A stretch of DNA of 64,000 nucleotides from Proteus terrae subsp. cibarius (GTDB lineage: Bacteria > Pseudomonadota > Gammaproteobacteria > Enterobacterales > Enterobacteriaceae): NCBI RefSeq assembly GCF_011045835.1, contig NZ_CP047349.1:2728001-2792000 (forward strand). The letters run 5' to 3'. The notes beneath the pieces were generated by a model. That model saw only the letters and a list, made by a program, of their open reading frames with translations. It was not told the origin of the DNA and did not search any database. Shown here piece by piece: positions 9,456-20,312 of the stretch; position 1 is the first letter of the stretch, and every line of letters starts with the position of its first letter. The position numbers were made by a program, and so were the translations under genes.

Positions 9456-9567
9456 GATAATACCTTTAATATATTAAATAATAAAATTAGAATAAATAAA
9501 ATAATCTTCCCATTTAAATTAAACGGAAAAAGAGTATTAAATTATTTTGGATGGATATAAAAAAGGA

Positions 9568-9672
9568 TTATTTTTCAGGAAAGTAGAAGGCGAGTTCAGA
9601 ATCAATATTAAACCATTTCTTCAATCTGAAGAAACCTCTTAATACTATCAAAACATTAAATGATGAGAACAT
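9568..9672 (-). CDS. tnaC: TnaC tryptophanase leader peptide
   Basis: A 34-codon leader too short for usual ORF calling, found by reading the minus strand upstream of tnaA. It starts MFSSFNVLIVLRG and contains KKWFNID with Trp at position 20, Asp at 24 and a Pro three codons before the TAA. The KWFNID core is shared with E. coli TnaC (Trp12). In E. coli and P. vulgaris, free tryptophan stalls the ribosome on finished TnaC, blocks Rho and lets transcription proceed into tnaA. The spacer from its stop to tnaA is 112 bases, close to the length reported for P. vulgaris. Confidence 0.93.
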   Translation of the reverse strand: MFSSFNVLIVLRGFFRLKKWFNIDSELAFYFPEK

Positions 9673-9754
9673 ACTTTAACCCTTATAGTCAGGAAATAGT
9701 ACAATTTACATGCTAATTTATATAACAGTTAAACACAATTAGTAATATAACAAT

Positions 9755-9820
9755 AGTATATTTTGGACGAAAATCACACTATTTATAATAAATAATATAT
9801 TAACGTGATCACTATCACTT
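9755..9820 (-). promoter_or_regulatory. tna promoter with CRP site
   Basis: A -10 hexamer TATACT (9760 down to 9755) has no good -35. A CRP site GTGATCACTATCAC (perfect GTGA-N6-TCAC at 9805-9818) is centred about 63 bases above the predicted start site. This is the class I geometry known for the catabolite-repressed tna promoter of E. coli. Confidence 0.72.
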
Positions 9821-10501
9821 ACTTTAATCTTTAATTAAATATTTTTTTATAACTTAAATTTTTATTGATAAAATCAAGTAGTAATACATGTATTTATATT
9901 GTATTTTCATAAAATGAAAGCTGTATTTAAATAACCCTACTTTTTATCATGAATAATAATTTAACAATAAAACCCTAATCTCTTTACTTTTCTACTAGTC
10001 GTTTTATTCATTAAAATGAAATAATAATTCATGAAATATTTATTCCAGAATACAACATTAATAAACTTATAAATAACAAATGAAAAGTTAACTAACCTGC
10101 TTCTTTTTCATATCTTCGAATTCCTTCTCATTATTTATCTTCTCTTTATAAAAAATGAAAAAGTTTTAATTAACATAGCTGAATCGATGGTAGTTTAAGC
10201 AAGAAAAAAATAACGCGTAAGATTATAACCATGAAAATCAACACAATATAATCCATTTAAATGAATCATTTGTTTAAATAATGCTATTTGAGATATCAAT
10301 CATTTTAGTTATGTCGCTATTTAATATCGAAACGGGTAGAAATTTATCTTTATTTCATCGATTTTTAATTTCTTTTCATATTGAGAGTACCCGGTATTTA
10401 TTATTCTAAAATTAACGATAATATAAAAACATTAATTATTATCTTTCTATATTTAAGCAACATTATTTATATTTGAATTAATACCTTTATATTGAGGTAA
10501 A
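9821..10501. other. AT-rich intergenic region upstream of hpmB
   Basis: About 680 bases of very AT-rich DNA between the divergent tna and hpm operons with no convincing ORF. It must contain the hpmBA promoter and a long 5' leader, but I could not single out a -35/-10 pair. A GAGGTAA ribosome site precedes hpmB. Confidence 0.6.
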
Positions 10502-12187
10502 ATGAGAAAAAAAGTTATTTTATTAACACTATTAAGTGGATTTTCAACCTGTGGATTAACAGCAAATGACGCCGGCTATTTAGGCTCGATGGGAGAATCA
10601 CGGCGCGCATTACAAGATAGCCAACGTGAAATAAATCAACTTATTGAACAAAATCGCTATCAACAACTTCAAGAAAATGCATTAGAGGTTTCACCTACCC
10701 CCACACTTATTACTGAATCAGAACATTGTTTGCCTATTAATGGTGTGTATGTTCAAGGAATTACTTTACTTAATGAAAAAGATCTTGATTCCTTAACACC
10801 ATTACCAGAGCAATGTATAAAAAGTGCTGACGTTAACCGTTTAGTCAAAGAGTTAACCCAACGCTATCTGCAACATGGTTATATCACGGCTAGAGTTCAA
10901 TTTTTACGCCCAAATCAAGAGCAACAGCTTGGGCTGTATGTTATTGAAGGCTTTATTGAAAAAATTGAAGGCGGTGATCGAGGCGTTAACACAGCACTAC
11001 TTTTCCCTCAGGTTGAAGGAGAGCCTCTTAAGCTTTCAAAACTGGACCAAGGGCTTGATCAAGCAAACCGTTTACAGTCGAATAAAGTTAAACTCGATAT
11101 ACTGCCTGGTACGCAATTAGGTGGCTCTATTATTCAACTTACCAATCAGCGACAAGCGCCATGGCACCTTAATATTTCAAATGATAACTATGGGCAAAAA
11201 AACTCAGGACGCTGGTTAGTTCGAACCAATGCAAGCTTAGACAGCCCATTAGGGCTATCTGACTTTGTCAGCTTAAATGCCAGCGTTACCACTGATAATC
11301 CTAATACACGCTTTAATCGTGCTTACACCCTACTCTATTCTTTACCTTATGGTGCATTGACATTCAGCACTTTTGGTAGCTATTCGGAGTATGAATTTCA
11401 TCAAGCATTACAAACACGTACTGTACGTTTATCCGGTGATACAACACAAGTTGGTTTAAGGGGAGATTACGCTTTTTATCGTAGTCAAAAACAGATTGAT
11501 ACCTTAAACATGCAGATAACACATAAGCGAATACGTAACTATTTCAGCCAAATTCGCCTTGATATCAGTAGCCCTGCACTTACAACGGTAGAGTTAGGTA
11601 TCAACCATTTACACATTGTTCCAAATGGTGTCATCAGCGTTAATTTAAGTGCAGAAAAAGCCATTAGTTGGTTTGGTGCAGATGAATCACCTCGTGTTGC
11701 TAATGGCAATGGTAATGACTATCGCTTTACAAAAGTTAAGCTTTTTGCCAATTGGCAACATCGTTTTGCCTTATCGAACTCTACATTTTTATTCAATAGC
11801 GCCTTCTTTGGTCAATATAGCCCCGACACCTTACCGGGTGTGGAATGGCTTAGTTTAACGGATAAAAACGCAATCCGTGGTTTTGACCAAAGTACACTTT
11901 CTGGCGATAACGGCGGCTATTTACGTAATACGCTTTCTTATCCTTATCGGATAAACACATTTTCAATCACCCCTCGAATTGGCCTCGATGCTGGCCGAGT
12001 TCAACAACATGGTAACTATGAAGGATGGCGTAGTGGCTATGGGCTAAGTTCGGGCTTAAATCTCCAATATCAAAAAGCACAATTCGATATTGAAGTCGCC
12101 AAGGGGCATTTGCTTTACAACCAAACGAATTCCAATAAAACCAAAGACCCTACTCAAGTGTTAGTTAGATTTTCATATTTATTTTGA
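10502..12187 (+). CDS. hpmB: Haemolysin activator/exporter HpmB (TpsB two-partner secretion)
   Basis: Outer-membrane Omp85-superfamily pore that exports and activates the HpmA haemolysin. The 561 residues begin with a signal peptide (hydrophobic stretch ILLTLLSGFSTCGL). Then come a linker helix, a POTRA domain opening at INGVYVQGITLLNEKDL near residue 80, a second POTRA region with QRYLQHGYITARVQ near 120, and a 16-strand barrel. The lid-loop motif IRGFDQSTLSGDNGGYLRN lies near residue 460, and the barrel ends in the usual terminal aromatic (VRFSYLF). Length equals that recalled for P. mirabilis HpmB. hpmA follows 33 bases later. Confidence 0.95.
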   Translation: MRKKVILLTLLSGFSTCGLTANDAGYLGSMGESRRALQDSQREINQLIEQNRYQQLQENALEVSPTPTLITESEHCLPINGVYVQGITLLNEKDLDSLTPLPEQCIKSADVNRLVKELTQRYLQHGYITARVQFLRPNQEQQLGLYVIEGFIEKIEGGDRGVNTALLFPQVEGEPLKLSKLDQGLDQANRLQSNKVKLDILPGTQLGGSIIQLTNQRQAPWHLNISNDNYGQKNSGRWLVRTNASLDSPLGLSDFVSLNASVTTDNPNTRFNRAYTLLYSLPYGALTFSTFGSYSEYEFHQALQTRTVRLSGDTTQVGLRGDYAFYRSQKQIDTLNMQITHKRIRNYFSQIRLDISSPALTTVELGINHLHIVPNGVISVNLSAEKAISWFGADESPRVANGNGNDYRFTKVKLFANWQHRFALSNSTFLFNSAFFGQYSPDTLPGVEWLSLTDKNAIRGFDQSTLSGDNGGYLRNTLSYPYRINTFSITPRIGLDAGRVQQHGNYEGWRSGYGLSSGLNLQYQKAQFDIEVAKGHLLYNQTNSNKTKDPTQVLVRFSYLF

Positions 12188-12220
12188 TTCACACTCATAG
12201 CAATAAACGGAGAAAACTCT

Positions 12221-15200
12221 ATGAAATCAAAAAACTTCAAGCTCTCTCCTTCGGGTAGGCTTGCTGCATCTTTAGCGATTATTTTCGTATCACTAAATGC
12301 ATATGCTGGAGGTATTGTTCCTGATGCGGGCAATCAAGGACCGAATGTTTCATCAGTCAATGGTGGCACTCAAGTCATTAATATCGTTACACCAAATAAT
12401 GAAGGTATCTCTCATAACCAATATCAAGATTTTAATGTAGGTAAACCAGGCGCTGTTTTTAACAACTCCTTAGAGGCGGGACAATCACAACTTGCTGGAC
12501 AATTAAATGCTAACAGCAATTTAAATGGACAAGCTGCTTCTTTGATTTTAAATGAAGTTGTTAGTCGAAATCCTTCGTTCTTATTAGGCCAGCAAGAAGT
12601 TTTTGGTATCGCTGCAGAATATGTACTTTCTAACCCAAATGGTATTACCTGTGATGGATGCGGTTTTATCAATACCAGCCGTTCTTCTTTGGTTGTCGGT
12701 AACCCACTATTTGAAAATGGTGAGTTAAAAGGTTATAGCACACTTAACAATACGAATTTACTTTCTATTGGTAAAAACGGATTACACGCTCCCGGCCTTT
12801 TAGATTTAATTGCACCTCGTATTGATAGCAGAGGCAAAATAACTGCTGCAGAAATTTCTGCATTAACAGGTCAAAATACATTCTCCCAACGCTTTGATAT
12901 TCTTTCATCACAAAAACCCGCTTCTGCCTTAGATAGTTATTTCTTTGGTAGTATGCAATCTGGTCGTATTCGTATTATTAATACCGCAGAAGGAAGTGGG
13001 GTTAAATTAACAGGTAAATTTGTTGCTGATAACGAATTAAGTGTCAGAGCGGACAATATTCAAACGGATAGCCAAGTTCGCTATGACAGCTACGATAAAG
13101 ATGGTAGTGAAAACTATCAAAATTACCGTGGTGGTATTGCTGTTAATAACAGTGGTTCAAGCCAGACTCTGACAAAAACAGAGTTAAAAGGTAAAAACAT
13201 CACATTAGTTGCTGATAATAAAAACCAAATTAAAGCCTCTGATTTAATGGGTGATGATATTTTATTACAAGGTGCTCATTTAACGGTTGATGGTAAACAG
13301 TTACAGCAAAAAGATACTGATACTGATAATCGCTGGTTCTATTCTTGGCAATATGATGTGACTAAAGAAAAAGAGCTAGTACAGCAAGTTGGTAGCCATA
13401 TTGATGCCAAAAACAGTGCGACATTAACAGCAACTAAAGGTGATGTAACACTTGAAGGTGCAAAAATTAATGCGGGTAACACACTGGCAATTAATGCTAA
13501 TCAAGATATTAATATCAACGGATTAGTTGAGAAAGAAAATCGCAGTGAAAACGGCTATAAGCGTAACCATACTTCTCGTTTAGAGACAGGTAGCTGGAGC
13601 AATAGCCATCAAACAGAAACCTTAAAAGGCAGTGAATTGACTGCGGGTAAAACGCTAGGTTTAAATGCTGAAGGCTCTGTTACTGCTCAAGGTGCGAAAT
13701 TACATTCTAATGAGAATGTTGTTGTTAACGCTAAAGAAAACATCAATCTTAATGTTCAAAATACCAACAATGATAAAACAGTAACTGATAATCATGTCGT
13801 TTGGGGTGGTATCGGCGGTGGTAATAATAAGAACAATAACAATAAACAAGAAGTCAGTCATTCAACACAATTAACGGCTGACGGGCAACTGCTACTTGCA
13901 GCAGATAACAGTGTCAAAATCACAGGTAGTCAAGTGAAAGGCAATCAAGGTGCCTTTGTTAAAACGACTCAAGGTGACGTTGTTATTGATAATGCGATTA
14001 GTGAAACCATCACTAAAACAGATGAACGTACAGGTACTGCATTTAACATTACTAAAAACTCCCACAAGAATGAAACTAACCAACAGCATTCAACGGGTAG
14101 TGAATTAGTTTCTGATGCAGAATTAACAGTAGTTAGTGGGAAAGATGTCAATGTAATTGGTAGCTTAATTAAAAGTGCTGATGAATTAGGCATTAGATCT
14201 TTAGGTGATATCAACGTTAAATCTGCACAGCAAATCACGAAAATCAATGATGAAAAAACATCATTAGAGATCACTGGTCATGCCAAAGAAGTTGAAGACA
14301 AGCAATATAGCGCAGGTTTTCATATCACTCATACATCCAACAAAAATAATAGCACTGAAACTGAACAAGTAGGATCTACTATCAGTGGTGGCAGTGTTAA
14401 AGTTCAAGCGGATAAAGATGTCGCTTTTGCTGGCTCTGATTTAAAAACAACTGCAGGTAATGCCATTGTTTCTGGTGACAATATTGCTTTTGTTTCAACA
14501 GAAAATAAAAAAGAGACTGACAGTACAGATAGAACCATTTCAGGTGGCTTTAGCTATACTGGTGGTGTTGATAAGATCGGTAGTAAAGCTGATTTCCAAT
14601 ATGATAAACAGCATACAACAACTGATATCACCAAAAATAAAGGTAGCGAAACTCAAGTTGCAGGTGATTTAACCATTACTGCAAACAATGATGTAACGCA
14701 TCAAGGTGCATCACACAAAGTTGATGGTGCGTATAAAGAATCAGGTGAAAATATCAATCACCTTGCTGCAAATGATAGTGCAACATCTAAAACAGATACC
14801 TTAAATATCGGTGTCGATGTAGGTGTTAATCTTGATTATAGCGGTGTGACTAAACCGATTAAAAAAGCAGTAGAAGATGGAATTGATACCACAAAACCGG
14901 GTAACAATACCGATATGGATAAGAAGGTTACCTTTAAAGATGCCATTAGTAATCTTGCTAACTTAAGTAATTTAGAAGCGCCAAATGTGGGTGTTGAAGT
15001 CGGTGTTAAAGGTGGCGGTAGCCAGAAATCACAAAGTGATAGTCAAGCGGTTTCTACATCAATTACCGCGGGTAAAATTAATACTGATAGCAATAAAACG
15101 CTACATGACCAAGGTACTCATTATCAATCTACCCAAGGTGACATTGCGCTAACCGCTAACACTCATACCAGTGAAACGGCCCAAAACAAACACCAAGAGT

Positions 15201-16954
15201 CCTTCCATGAAACAACAGGTGGCGGTCAAGTAGGTGTCAGCACCAAAACAGGCACTGATATTACCGTAGCAATTAAAGGTGAAGGTAAAACCACTGACAC
15301 AAACCTAACCACAACCAAAGCTGAAGGTAGCCAGTTTAATTCAGCCAGTAATATCAATATTAATGTACGTGAAGACGCATATTATGAAGGCGCTAAATTT
15401 GATGCTCAAGATGGAAAAACTGTCATTAATGCTGGCGGTGATTTAACACTTGCACAAGCAGCAGATACCCACACTGAAAGCCAACATAACGTGAATGGCA
15501 GTGCAAACCTGAAAGTCGGTACAACACCAGACAGTAAAGATTACGGTGGTGGCTTTAACGCAGGTGGTGCAAATCATCAAAAAGATCAGACAACAGCAAA
15601 AGCGGGTTCAGTGAATGCCTCTCAAGGTATTGAGTTAAACTCAGGCCATAATCTGACTTTACAAGGCACTCATTTAACCAGCGAAAATGATGTTGCTCTG
15701 ACTGCAACTAACAAAGTTGATTTCCAAGCAACAGAATCTCAACGTACTGAAACAGGTAAGAACTTATCGGGTGGATTACAAGCGGGCTTTGGTCAAAATG
15801 CAGGTGATAAATCATCTTCTGTCAATGGCTTAGGCGGTGCTGAATTTGCTATTGGTAAGCAAGATGAGAAGAGTGTTTCTCGTGAAGGTGGAACTATTGC
15901 TAACCAAGGTAATTTAACCGTTAATGGTAGCTCTGTTAATCTTCAAGGTACTAAAGTTAATAGCAAAGATACGCAATTAACTTCTCAATCTGGTGATACC
16001 ACGCTGACATCAGCACAATCAACGGATTACAAAAATAACTGGGGTACTGATATCTCTTTAAATGGCAAGCAAACCAATACGACGCCAAAAGAAGTGACTG
16101 ATGAAAACCCAGCAACCTCTATCCATGATATTGGTGGTAAAGTTTTAGTAAACGTTGAAGATCAACAAAAGTCTACACACCAAAATGCCTCTGTAGAAAC
16201 AGGCACATTAACTTTAAATAGTGACAAAAACCTCGCTCTTTCTGGTGCAAATGTTTCTGCAGATAATGTAACGGGTAATGTGGGCGGTGATTTTACAGTG
16301 ACTAGCCAAAAAGACAGCGATCGTCACGTTAATGTTGATGTAAATGTCGGTTATAACCATAACAATGATCCTAAATCTAGCCAAGTTGATAAAACAGCTA
16401 AAGCAGGTGGATCACTATTAGAAAACACTATCAAAGAGACCATTGATTCAGGTATTAAATCTGCAACAGATGTTATCTCTGATAAATATAATTCACTCTC
16501 TTCAACTATCGCAGATAAAACGGGTATCAGTGGCGAAACAAAAGCCAAAATTGATAAAGGTGTAGGCACAGTGGGTAACGGTATCAAAAATATCGTAACT
16601 GGTGCTGAAGGTCATACAGCCAATGCGGATATCAAAGTTTCTCATATTGATAATGATGCAGTGACCCAAACCACAACCTTAACTAGTAAAAATGATATTT
16701 CATTAAATGTAAGTGGTACAACTAAGCTGGCAGGCGCTGAAATTAAAAGTGAGCAAGGTCAGGTTGATTTAGGTGGTAGCAACGTTCAATTAAACAATAT
16801 TGAAGGCCATCAATATGAAGCCGGTGCAGATCTTGATCTGAAATCATCTGCAGTTGATTTAGTGAAACAACTTACAGGTGGCGACTTATCATTAAAATCA
16901 CCTGTTAAAGTTAATGAAACTGTAAACACAAAATCGTCTATTTCTGAAAAATAA
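12221..16954 (+). CDS. hpmA: Haemolysin HpmA (TpsA two-partner secretion exoprotein)
   Basis: Large secreted pore-forming cytolysin of the ShlA/HpmA family, the main cell-free haemolysin of Proteus. The 1577 residues match the known HpmA length. A signal peptide ends at AYA (27-29). The TPS secretion domain (about 30-265) carries NPNGITCDGCGFINTSR with NPNG at 138-141 and the disulfide pair C144/C147, plus Tyr134, as in the solved HpmA265 fragment. The rest is a long beta-helix of degenerate Gly/Asn/Thr/Lys-rich repeats (repeated motifs of the type T-x-G-D-V-x-(I/L)) with few large residues. No CdiA-type toxin tail or PT-VENN motif is seen, so it is a haemolysin, not a contact-dependent inhibitor. 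Confidence 0.95.
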   Translation: MKSKNFKLSPSGRLAASLAIIFVSLNAYAGGIVPDAGNQGPNVSSVNGGTQVINIVTPNNEGISHNQYQDFNVGKPGAVFNNSLEAGQSQLAGQLNANSNLNGQAASLILNEVVSRNPSFLLGQQEVFGIAAEYVLSNPNGITCDGCGFINTSRSSLVVGNPLFENGELKGYSTLNNTNLLSIGKNGLHAPGLLDLIAPRIDSRGKITAAEISALTGQNTFSQRFDILSSQKPASALDSYFFGSMQSGRIRIINTAEGSGVKLTGKFVADNELSVRADNIQTDSQVRYDSYDKDGSENYQNYRGGIAVNNSGSSQTLTKTELKGKNITLVADNKNQIKASDLMGDDILLQGAHLTVDGKQLQQKDTDTDNRWFYSWQYDVTKEKELVQQVGSHIDAKNSATLTATKGDVTLEGAKINAGNTLAINANQDININGLVEKENRSENGYKRNHTSRLETGSWSNSHQTETLKGSELTAGKTLGLNAEGSVTAQGAKLHSNENVVVNAKENINLNVQNTNNDKTVTDNHVVWGGIGGGNNKNNNNKQEVSHSTQLTADGQLLLAADNSVKITGSQVKGNQGAFVKTTQGDVVIDNAISETITKTDERTGTAFNITKNSHKNETNQQHSTGSELVSDAELTVVSGKDVNVIGSLIKSADELGIRSLGDINVKSAQQITKINDEKTSLEITGHAKEVEDKQYSAGFHITHTSNKNNSTETEQVGSTISGGSVKVQADKDVAFAGSDLKTTAGNAIVSGDNIAFVSTENKKETDSTDRTISGGFSYTGGVDKIGSKADFQYDKQHTTTDITKNKGSETQVAGDLTITANNDVTHQGASHKVDGAYKESGENINHLAANDSATSKTDTLNIGVDVGVNLDYSGVTKPIKKAVEDGIDTTKPGNNTDMDKKVTFKDAISNLANLSNLEAPNVGVEVGVKGGGSQKSQSDSQAVSTSITAGKINTDSNKTLHDQGTHYQSTQGDIALTANTHTSETAQNKHQESFHETTGGGQVGVSTKTGTDITVAIKGEGKTTDTNLTTTKAEGSQFNSASNININVREDAYYEGAKFDAQDGKTVINAGGDLTLAQAADTHTESQHNVNGSANLKVGTTPDSKDYGGGFNAGGANHQKDQTTAKAGSVNASQGIELNSGHNLTLQGTHLTSENDVALTATNKVDFQATESQRTETGKNLSGGLQAGFGQNAGDKSSSVNGLGGAEFAIGKQDEKSVSREGGTIANQGNLTVNGSSVNLQGTKVNSKDTQLTSQSGDTTLTSAQSTDYKNNWGTDISLNGKQTNTTPKEVTDENPATSIHDIGGKVLVNVEDQQKSTHQNASVETGTLTLNSDKNLALSGANVSADNVTGNVGGDFTVTSQKDSDRHVNVDVNVGYNHNNDPKSSQVDKTAKAGGSLLENTIKETIDSGIKSATDVISDKYNSLSSTIADKTGISGETKAKIDKGVGTVGNGIKNIVTGAEGHTANADIKVSHIDNDAVTQTTTLTSKNDISLNVSGTTKLAGAEIKSEQGQVDLGGSNVQLNNIEGHQYEAGADLDLKSSAVDLVKQLTGGDLSLKSPVKVNETVNTKSSISEK

Positions 16955-16996
16955 TAGATACCTCATAAAAGAGTAATGCCTATTCTTTTGTAAGCC

Positions 16997-17032
16997 AAAC
17001 CCGCTTGTTATCACAATAAGCGGGTTTTTTAT
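16997..17032 (+). terminator. hpmBA terminator
   Basis: Hairpin AAACCCGCTT/AAGCGGGTTT with an 11-base loop followed by a T run, 43 bases after the hpmA stop. Confidence 0.88.
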
Positions 17033-17181
17033 TTATCTGCTTAGATTTCGCTGATCATCCAATAAATTTACACTTCTTTAAGATTTAAATTAAATGCAGA
17101 AAATGAGAAATAGAAGATAATGCATTGAATTAAAAATAGAAAAATACATTTTATCGTAGAAATTAAATCACTATCGATTTC

Positions 17182-17212
17182 TTGACCTTCCCCTAATGGT
17201 AAAGCCTAAGCT
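17182..17212 (+). promoter_or_regulatory. CueR-type copA promoter
   Basis: TTGACC (-35) and TAAGCT (-10) are separated by 19 bases, the over-long spacing used by MerR-family activators. The spacer begins TTCCCCT, as in the E. coli copA promoter. The matching regulator gene cueR lies just downstream of copA. Confidence 0.85.
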
Positions 17213-17245
17213 TTATCTCATACCATATTTAAAAGGGGATTTTTG

Positions 17246-19735
17246 ATGAACACTAATACTACGTTGTCCTCTGCCAATCGGTTGAGTTTACCTGTTGAAG
17301 GTATGACATGTGCATCATGTGTTGGTCGTGTCGAACGAGCCTTAAAAGCCGTACCACAAATACAAGATGCCGTTGTCAATCTAGCCACTGAACGTGCAGA
17401 TATTACATTTACAAATACACCCGACCCAATAGTTGCCGTGAGCGCCATTGAAAGTTCAGGTTATAAAGTACCCGAAGAGATAACCGAGCTGGCAATTGAA
17501 GAAATGACCTGCGCATCTTGCGTTGGTCGTGTAGAAAAAGCACTAGCTCAAGTACCCGGTGTATTAGAAGCCACGGTAAACCTTGCAACTGAACGCGCTC
17601 GGGTACGCCATTTATCAGGCGTAGTATCGATCACGGATTTAGAGGTCGCCGTTGTACACGCAGGCTATAAACCCCGTCGTTTATCTGATGATCCAGCAAA
17701 TACACGTGATGTAGGTGAAGAGCGCCGTGAAAAAGAGGAACGTTCATTACGTCGCGCATTACTTATCGCCACTATTTTCACATTACCCGTTTTTGTTATT
17801 GAAATGGGCTCACACTTTATTCCCGGCGTACATGGTTGGGTTACTCAAACACTGGGGCAACAACTAAACTGGTATATTCAATTTATCCTCGCCACTGTTG
17901 TGATGTTTGGCCCTGGTTTACGCTTTTTCCAAAAAGGAATACCAGCGTTATTACGCGGTGCTCCTGATATGAACTCATTAGTGTCTGTTGGTACAGCAGC
18001 CGCTTACGGCTATTCAGTGGTATCAACCTTTATTCCTCAAGTCTTACCTGCCGGCACAGCCAATATCTATTTTGAAGCTGCTGTTGTGATTGTCACCCTG
18101 ATCTTGTTAGGAAGAACGCTTGAAGCCAAAGCGAAAGGAAATACATCTCAAGCAATTAAACGGTTAATTGGTTTACAAGCCAAAACAGCGCGAGTTTCTC
18201 GTCATGGTGAGACATTAGAAATCCCACTGGATCAAGTAGTGATGGAAGACATCGTTTTTGTTCGCCCTGGTGAAAAAATACCTGTTGATGGAGAGATTAT
18301 TGATGGTCACTCTTACGTTGATGAAAGCATGATAACCGGAGAGCCTGTACCTGTATCGAAAGAGATTGGCTCTGATGTTGTGGGCGGAACCATCAATAAA
18401 ACAGGTGCTTTTAGTTTTAAAGTCACCAAGGTTGGCTCCAATACCGTATTAGCACAAATCATTCGCTTAGTGGAGGAAGCTCAAGGATCTAAACTTCCTA
18501 TTCAAGCACTTGTTGATAAAGTCACCATGTGGTTTGTACCCGCGGTTATGTTAGGCGCAACTATCACTTTCTTTATTTGGTTAGCTTTTGGCCCTGAGCC
18601 AGCATTAACCTTTGCGCTCATTAATGCCGTTGCCGTGTTAATTATTGCCTGCCCATGTGCTATGGGATTAGCAACACCAACATCCATTATGGTGGGTACA
18701 GGTCGCGCGGCAGAATTGGGCATTCTTTTCCGTAAAGGTGAAGCCTTACAAGCCTTACGTGATGTCAATGTTGTAGCACTTGATAAAACAGGGACATTAA
18801 CAAAAGGTCGTCCTGAATTAACGGATTTAATTCCAGCAGAAGGCTTTGAATATAACGAAGTCTTACGCCTTGTTGCAGCTATTGAAACGTATTCGGAACA
18901 CCCTATTGCAGAAGCTATTGTCAATGCAGCTAAAGAGGCAGAGTTAACACTCGCTGCGGTTGAGAATTTTGAAGCAGTTCCAGGTTTTGGCGTTAGTGCA
19001 ACAGTAGATGGAAGAATGGTATCTGTTGGTGCTGATCGCTTTATGAAACAACTTGAATTAGATGTCAGTCACTTTATCTCTTCAGCACAGAAACTCGGTG
19101 AGCAAGGCAAAAGCCCTCTTTATGCAGCCATTGATGGGCGTCTTGCTGCCATTATTGCAGTTGCAGATCCGATTAAAGAAACAACCCCTGAAGCAATCAA
19201 AGCTTTACATGATTTAGGTTTGAGAGTTGCCATGATCACTGGTGATAACGAAGCCACAGCAAAAGCGATCGCTAAACAGTTAGGTATTGATGAAATTGCG
19301 GCTGAAGTACTTCCTGATGGAAAAGTCGAAGCCTTAAAACAATTTAGCCATAAAGGTGCCAAAGTCGCTTTTGTTGGTGATGGTATCAATGATGCTCCAG
19401 CACTTGCACAGGCTGATGTTGGGTTAGCGATTGGTACAGGAACCGATGTCGCTATTGAAGCTGCTGATGTGGTGTTAATGTCGGGTGATCTGCGCGGTGT
19501 CGTTGATGCAATAGCTTTAAGTCAAGCAACTATTCGCAATATCAAGCAAAACTTATTTTGGGCTTTTGCCTATAACGCTTTATTAATTCCTGTCGCGGCT
19601 GGCATGCTTTATCCAATTAATGGCATGTTACTTTCACCCATCATTGCTGCTGCCGCAATGGCGCTTTCAAGTGTATTTGTATTGGGTAACGCCTTACGAC
19701 TAAAACGTTTTCAAGCACCAATGAAAGCTCATTAA
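17246..19735 (+). CDS. copA: Copper-exporting P1B-type ATPase CopA
   Basis: Inner-membrane Cu(I) efflux pump. Two N-terminal heavy-metal-binding domains each carry MTCASC ([15 protein letters not shown] near 18 and [15 protein letters not shown] near 84). Eight membrane segments follow, with the CPC transport motif in [15 protein letters not shown]. Downstream are the actuator TGE ([12 protein letters not shown]), phosphorylation site DKTGTLTKG, the nucleotide-binding HP dipeptide in SEHPIAEAI, and hinge [10 protein letters not shown]. An in-frame TTG one codon earlier is possible, but the ATG at 17246 is better placed after AAAAGGGGAT. The protein is 829 residues. It is regulated by the CueR promoter just upstream. 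Confidence 0.95.
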   Translation: MNTNTTLSSANRLSLPVEGMTCASCVGRVERALKAVPQIQDAVVNLATERADITFTNTPDPIVAVSAIESSGYKVPEEITELAIEEMTCASCVGRVEKALAQVPGVLEATVNLATERARVRHLSGVVSITDLEVAVVHAGYKPRRLSDDPANTRDVGEERREKEERSLRRALLIATIFTLPVFVIEMGSHFIPGVHGWVTQTLGQQLNWYIQFILATVVMFGPGLRFFQKGIPALLRGAPDMNSLVSVGTAAAYGYSVVSTFIPQVLPAGTANIYFEAAVVIVTLILLGRTLEAKAKGNTSQAIKRLIGLQAKTARVSRHGETLEIPLDQVVMEDIVFVRPGEKIPVDGEIIDGHSYVDESMITGEPVPVSKEIGSDVVGGTINKTGAFSFKVTKVGSNTVLAQIIRLVEEAQGSKLPIQALVDKVTMWFVPAVMLGATITFFIWLAFGPEPALTFALINAVAVLIIACPCAMGLATPTSIMVGTGRAAELGILFRKGEALQALRDVNVVALDKTGTLTKGRPELTDLIPAEGFEYNEVLRLVAAIETYSEHPIAEAIVNAAKEAELTLAAVENFEAVPGFGVSATVDGRMVSVGADRFMKQLELDVSHFISSAQKLGEQGKSPLYAAIDGRLAAIIAVADPIKETTPEAIKALHDLGLRVAMITGDNEATAKAIAKQLGIDEIAAEVLPDGKVEALKQFSHKGAKVAFVGDGINDAPALAQADVGLAIGTGTDVAIEAADVVLMSGDLRGVVDAIALSQATIRNIKQNLFWAFAYNALLIPVAAGMLYPINGMLLSPIIAAAAMALSSVFVLGNALRLKRFQAPMKAH

Positions 19736-19753
19736 TAGATTGATTTTCTTTAT

Positions 19754-19778
19754 AGCCAGACTCCACAAGGGTCTGGCT
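19754..19778 (+). terminator. Hairpin after copA
   Basis: Stem AGCCAGAC/GTCTGGCT with a nine-base loop shortly after the copA stop. The following CAATATT is not a clear T run, so termination may be partial and allow read-through into cueR. Confidence 0.5.
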
Positions 19779-19843
19779 CAATATTATAAAGCGACTACTT
19801 TATACTTATAGAGAGTGCTTTATTATCCGATAAGGAGGACATA

Positions 19844-20293
19844 ATGAATATTGGTCAAGCAGCAAAGAAGTCCGGTATTTCAAGCAAAATGATCCGTTAT
19901 TATGAGCAGATTGGCTTAATTCCCAAGGCTATTCGTACTGATTCAGGTTATCGCGATTACACGGATGCAGACGTAGCTTGCTTTCGTTTTATTCGCCATT
20001 CTCGAGCGCTTGGTTTTTCGACAGAACAAATATCAACATTGTTGGTTTTATGGAATAACAGAGAACGCGCCAGTGCTGATGTGAAATCTATTGCACTCTC
20101 CCATATCGAAGAGCTCAATCATAAAATTGCTGAGCTACAACAAATGACAAAAACGCTAGAACATTTAGCGAAAAATTGCCAAGGTGACAACAATCCTGAT
20201 TGCCCGATTATTGCGGGATTAGTTGAGCCCCAGTCAGGCTCTCAAAGTAAAACGACCAACAGTCACCTTTCTCACCTTCGCTCTTCAATTTAG
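19844..20293 (+). CDS. cueR: Copper-responsive MerR-family activator CueR
   Basis: Cu(I) sensor that remodels 19-bp-spaced promoters such as that of copA. The N-terminal MerR helix-turn-helix is MNIGQAAKKSGISSKMIRYYEQIGLI. A dimerisation helix follows, and the metal-binding loop NCQGDNNPDCPII carries the two Cys that ligate Cu(I) in CueR (112 and 120 in E. coli). A good AAGGAGGA site precedes the ATG. Its 149 residues are longer than E. coli CueR (135), with the extra part a Ser-rich tail. Orientation after copA differs from E. coli, where the genes are divergent or separate. Confidence 0.93.
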   Translation: MNIGQAAKKSGISSKMIRYYEQIGLIPKAIRTDSGYRDYTDADVACFRFIRHSRALGFSTEQISTLLVLWNNRERASADVKSIALSHIEELNHKIAELQQMTKTLEHLAKNCQGDNNPDCPIIAGLVEPQSGSQSKTTNSHLSHLRSSI

Positions 20294-20312
20294 TTTTTCT
20301 ATCAACCATAAA

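Noticed and set aside
13800..16950. Repeats within hpmA as possible mobile or CRISPR-like repeats
   Set aside because: They are degenerate protein-level beta-helix repeats, not conserved DNA repeats with spacers.
12221..16954. CdiA-type contact-dependent inhibition toxin
   Set aside because: The length and TPS domain match HpmA. There is no VENN-like motif, toxin tail or following immunity gene; a terminator and copA come next.
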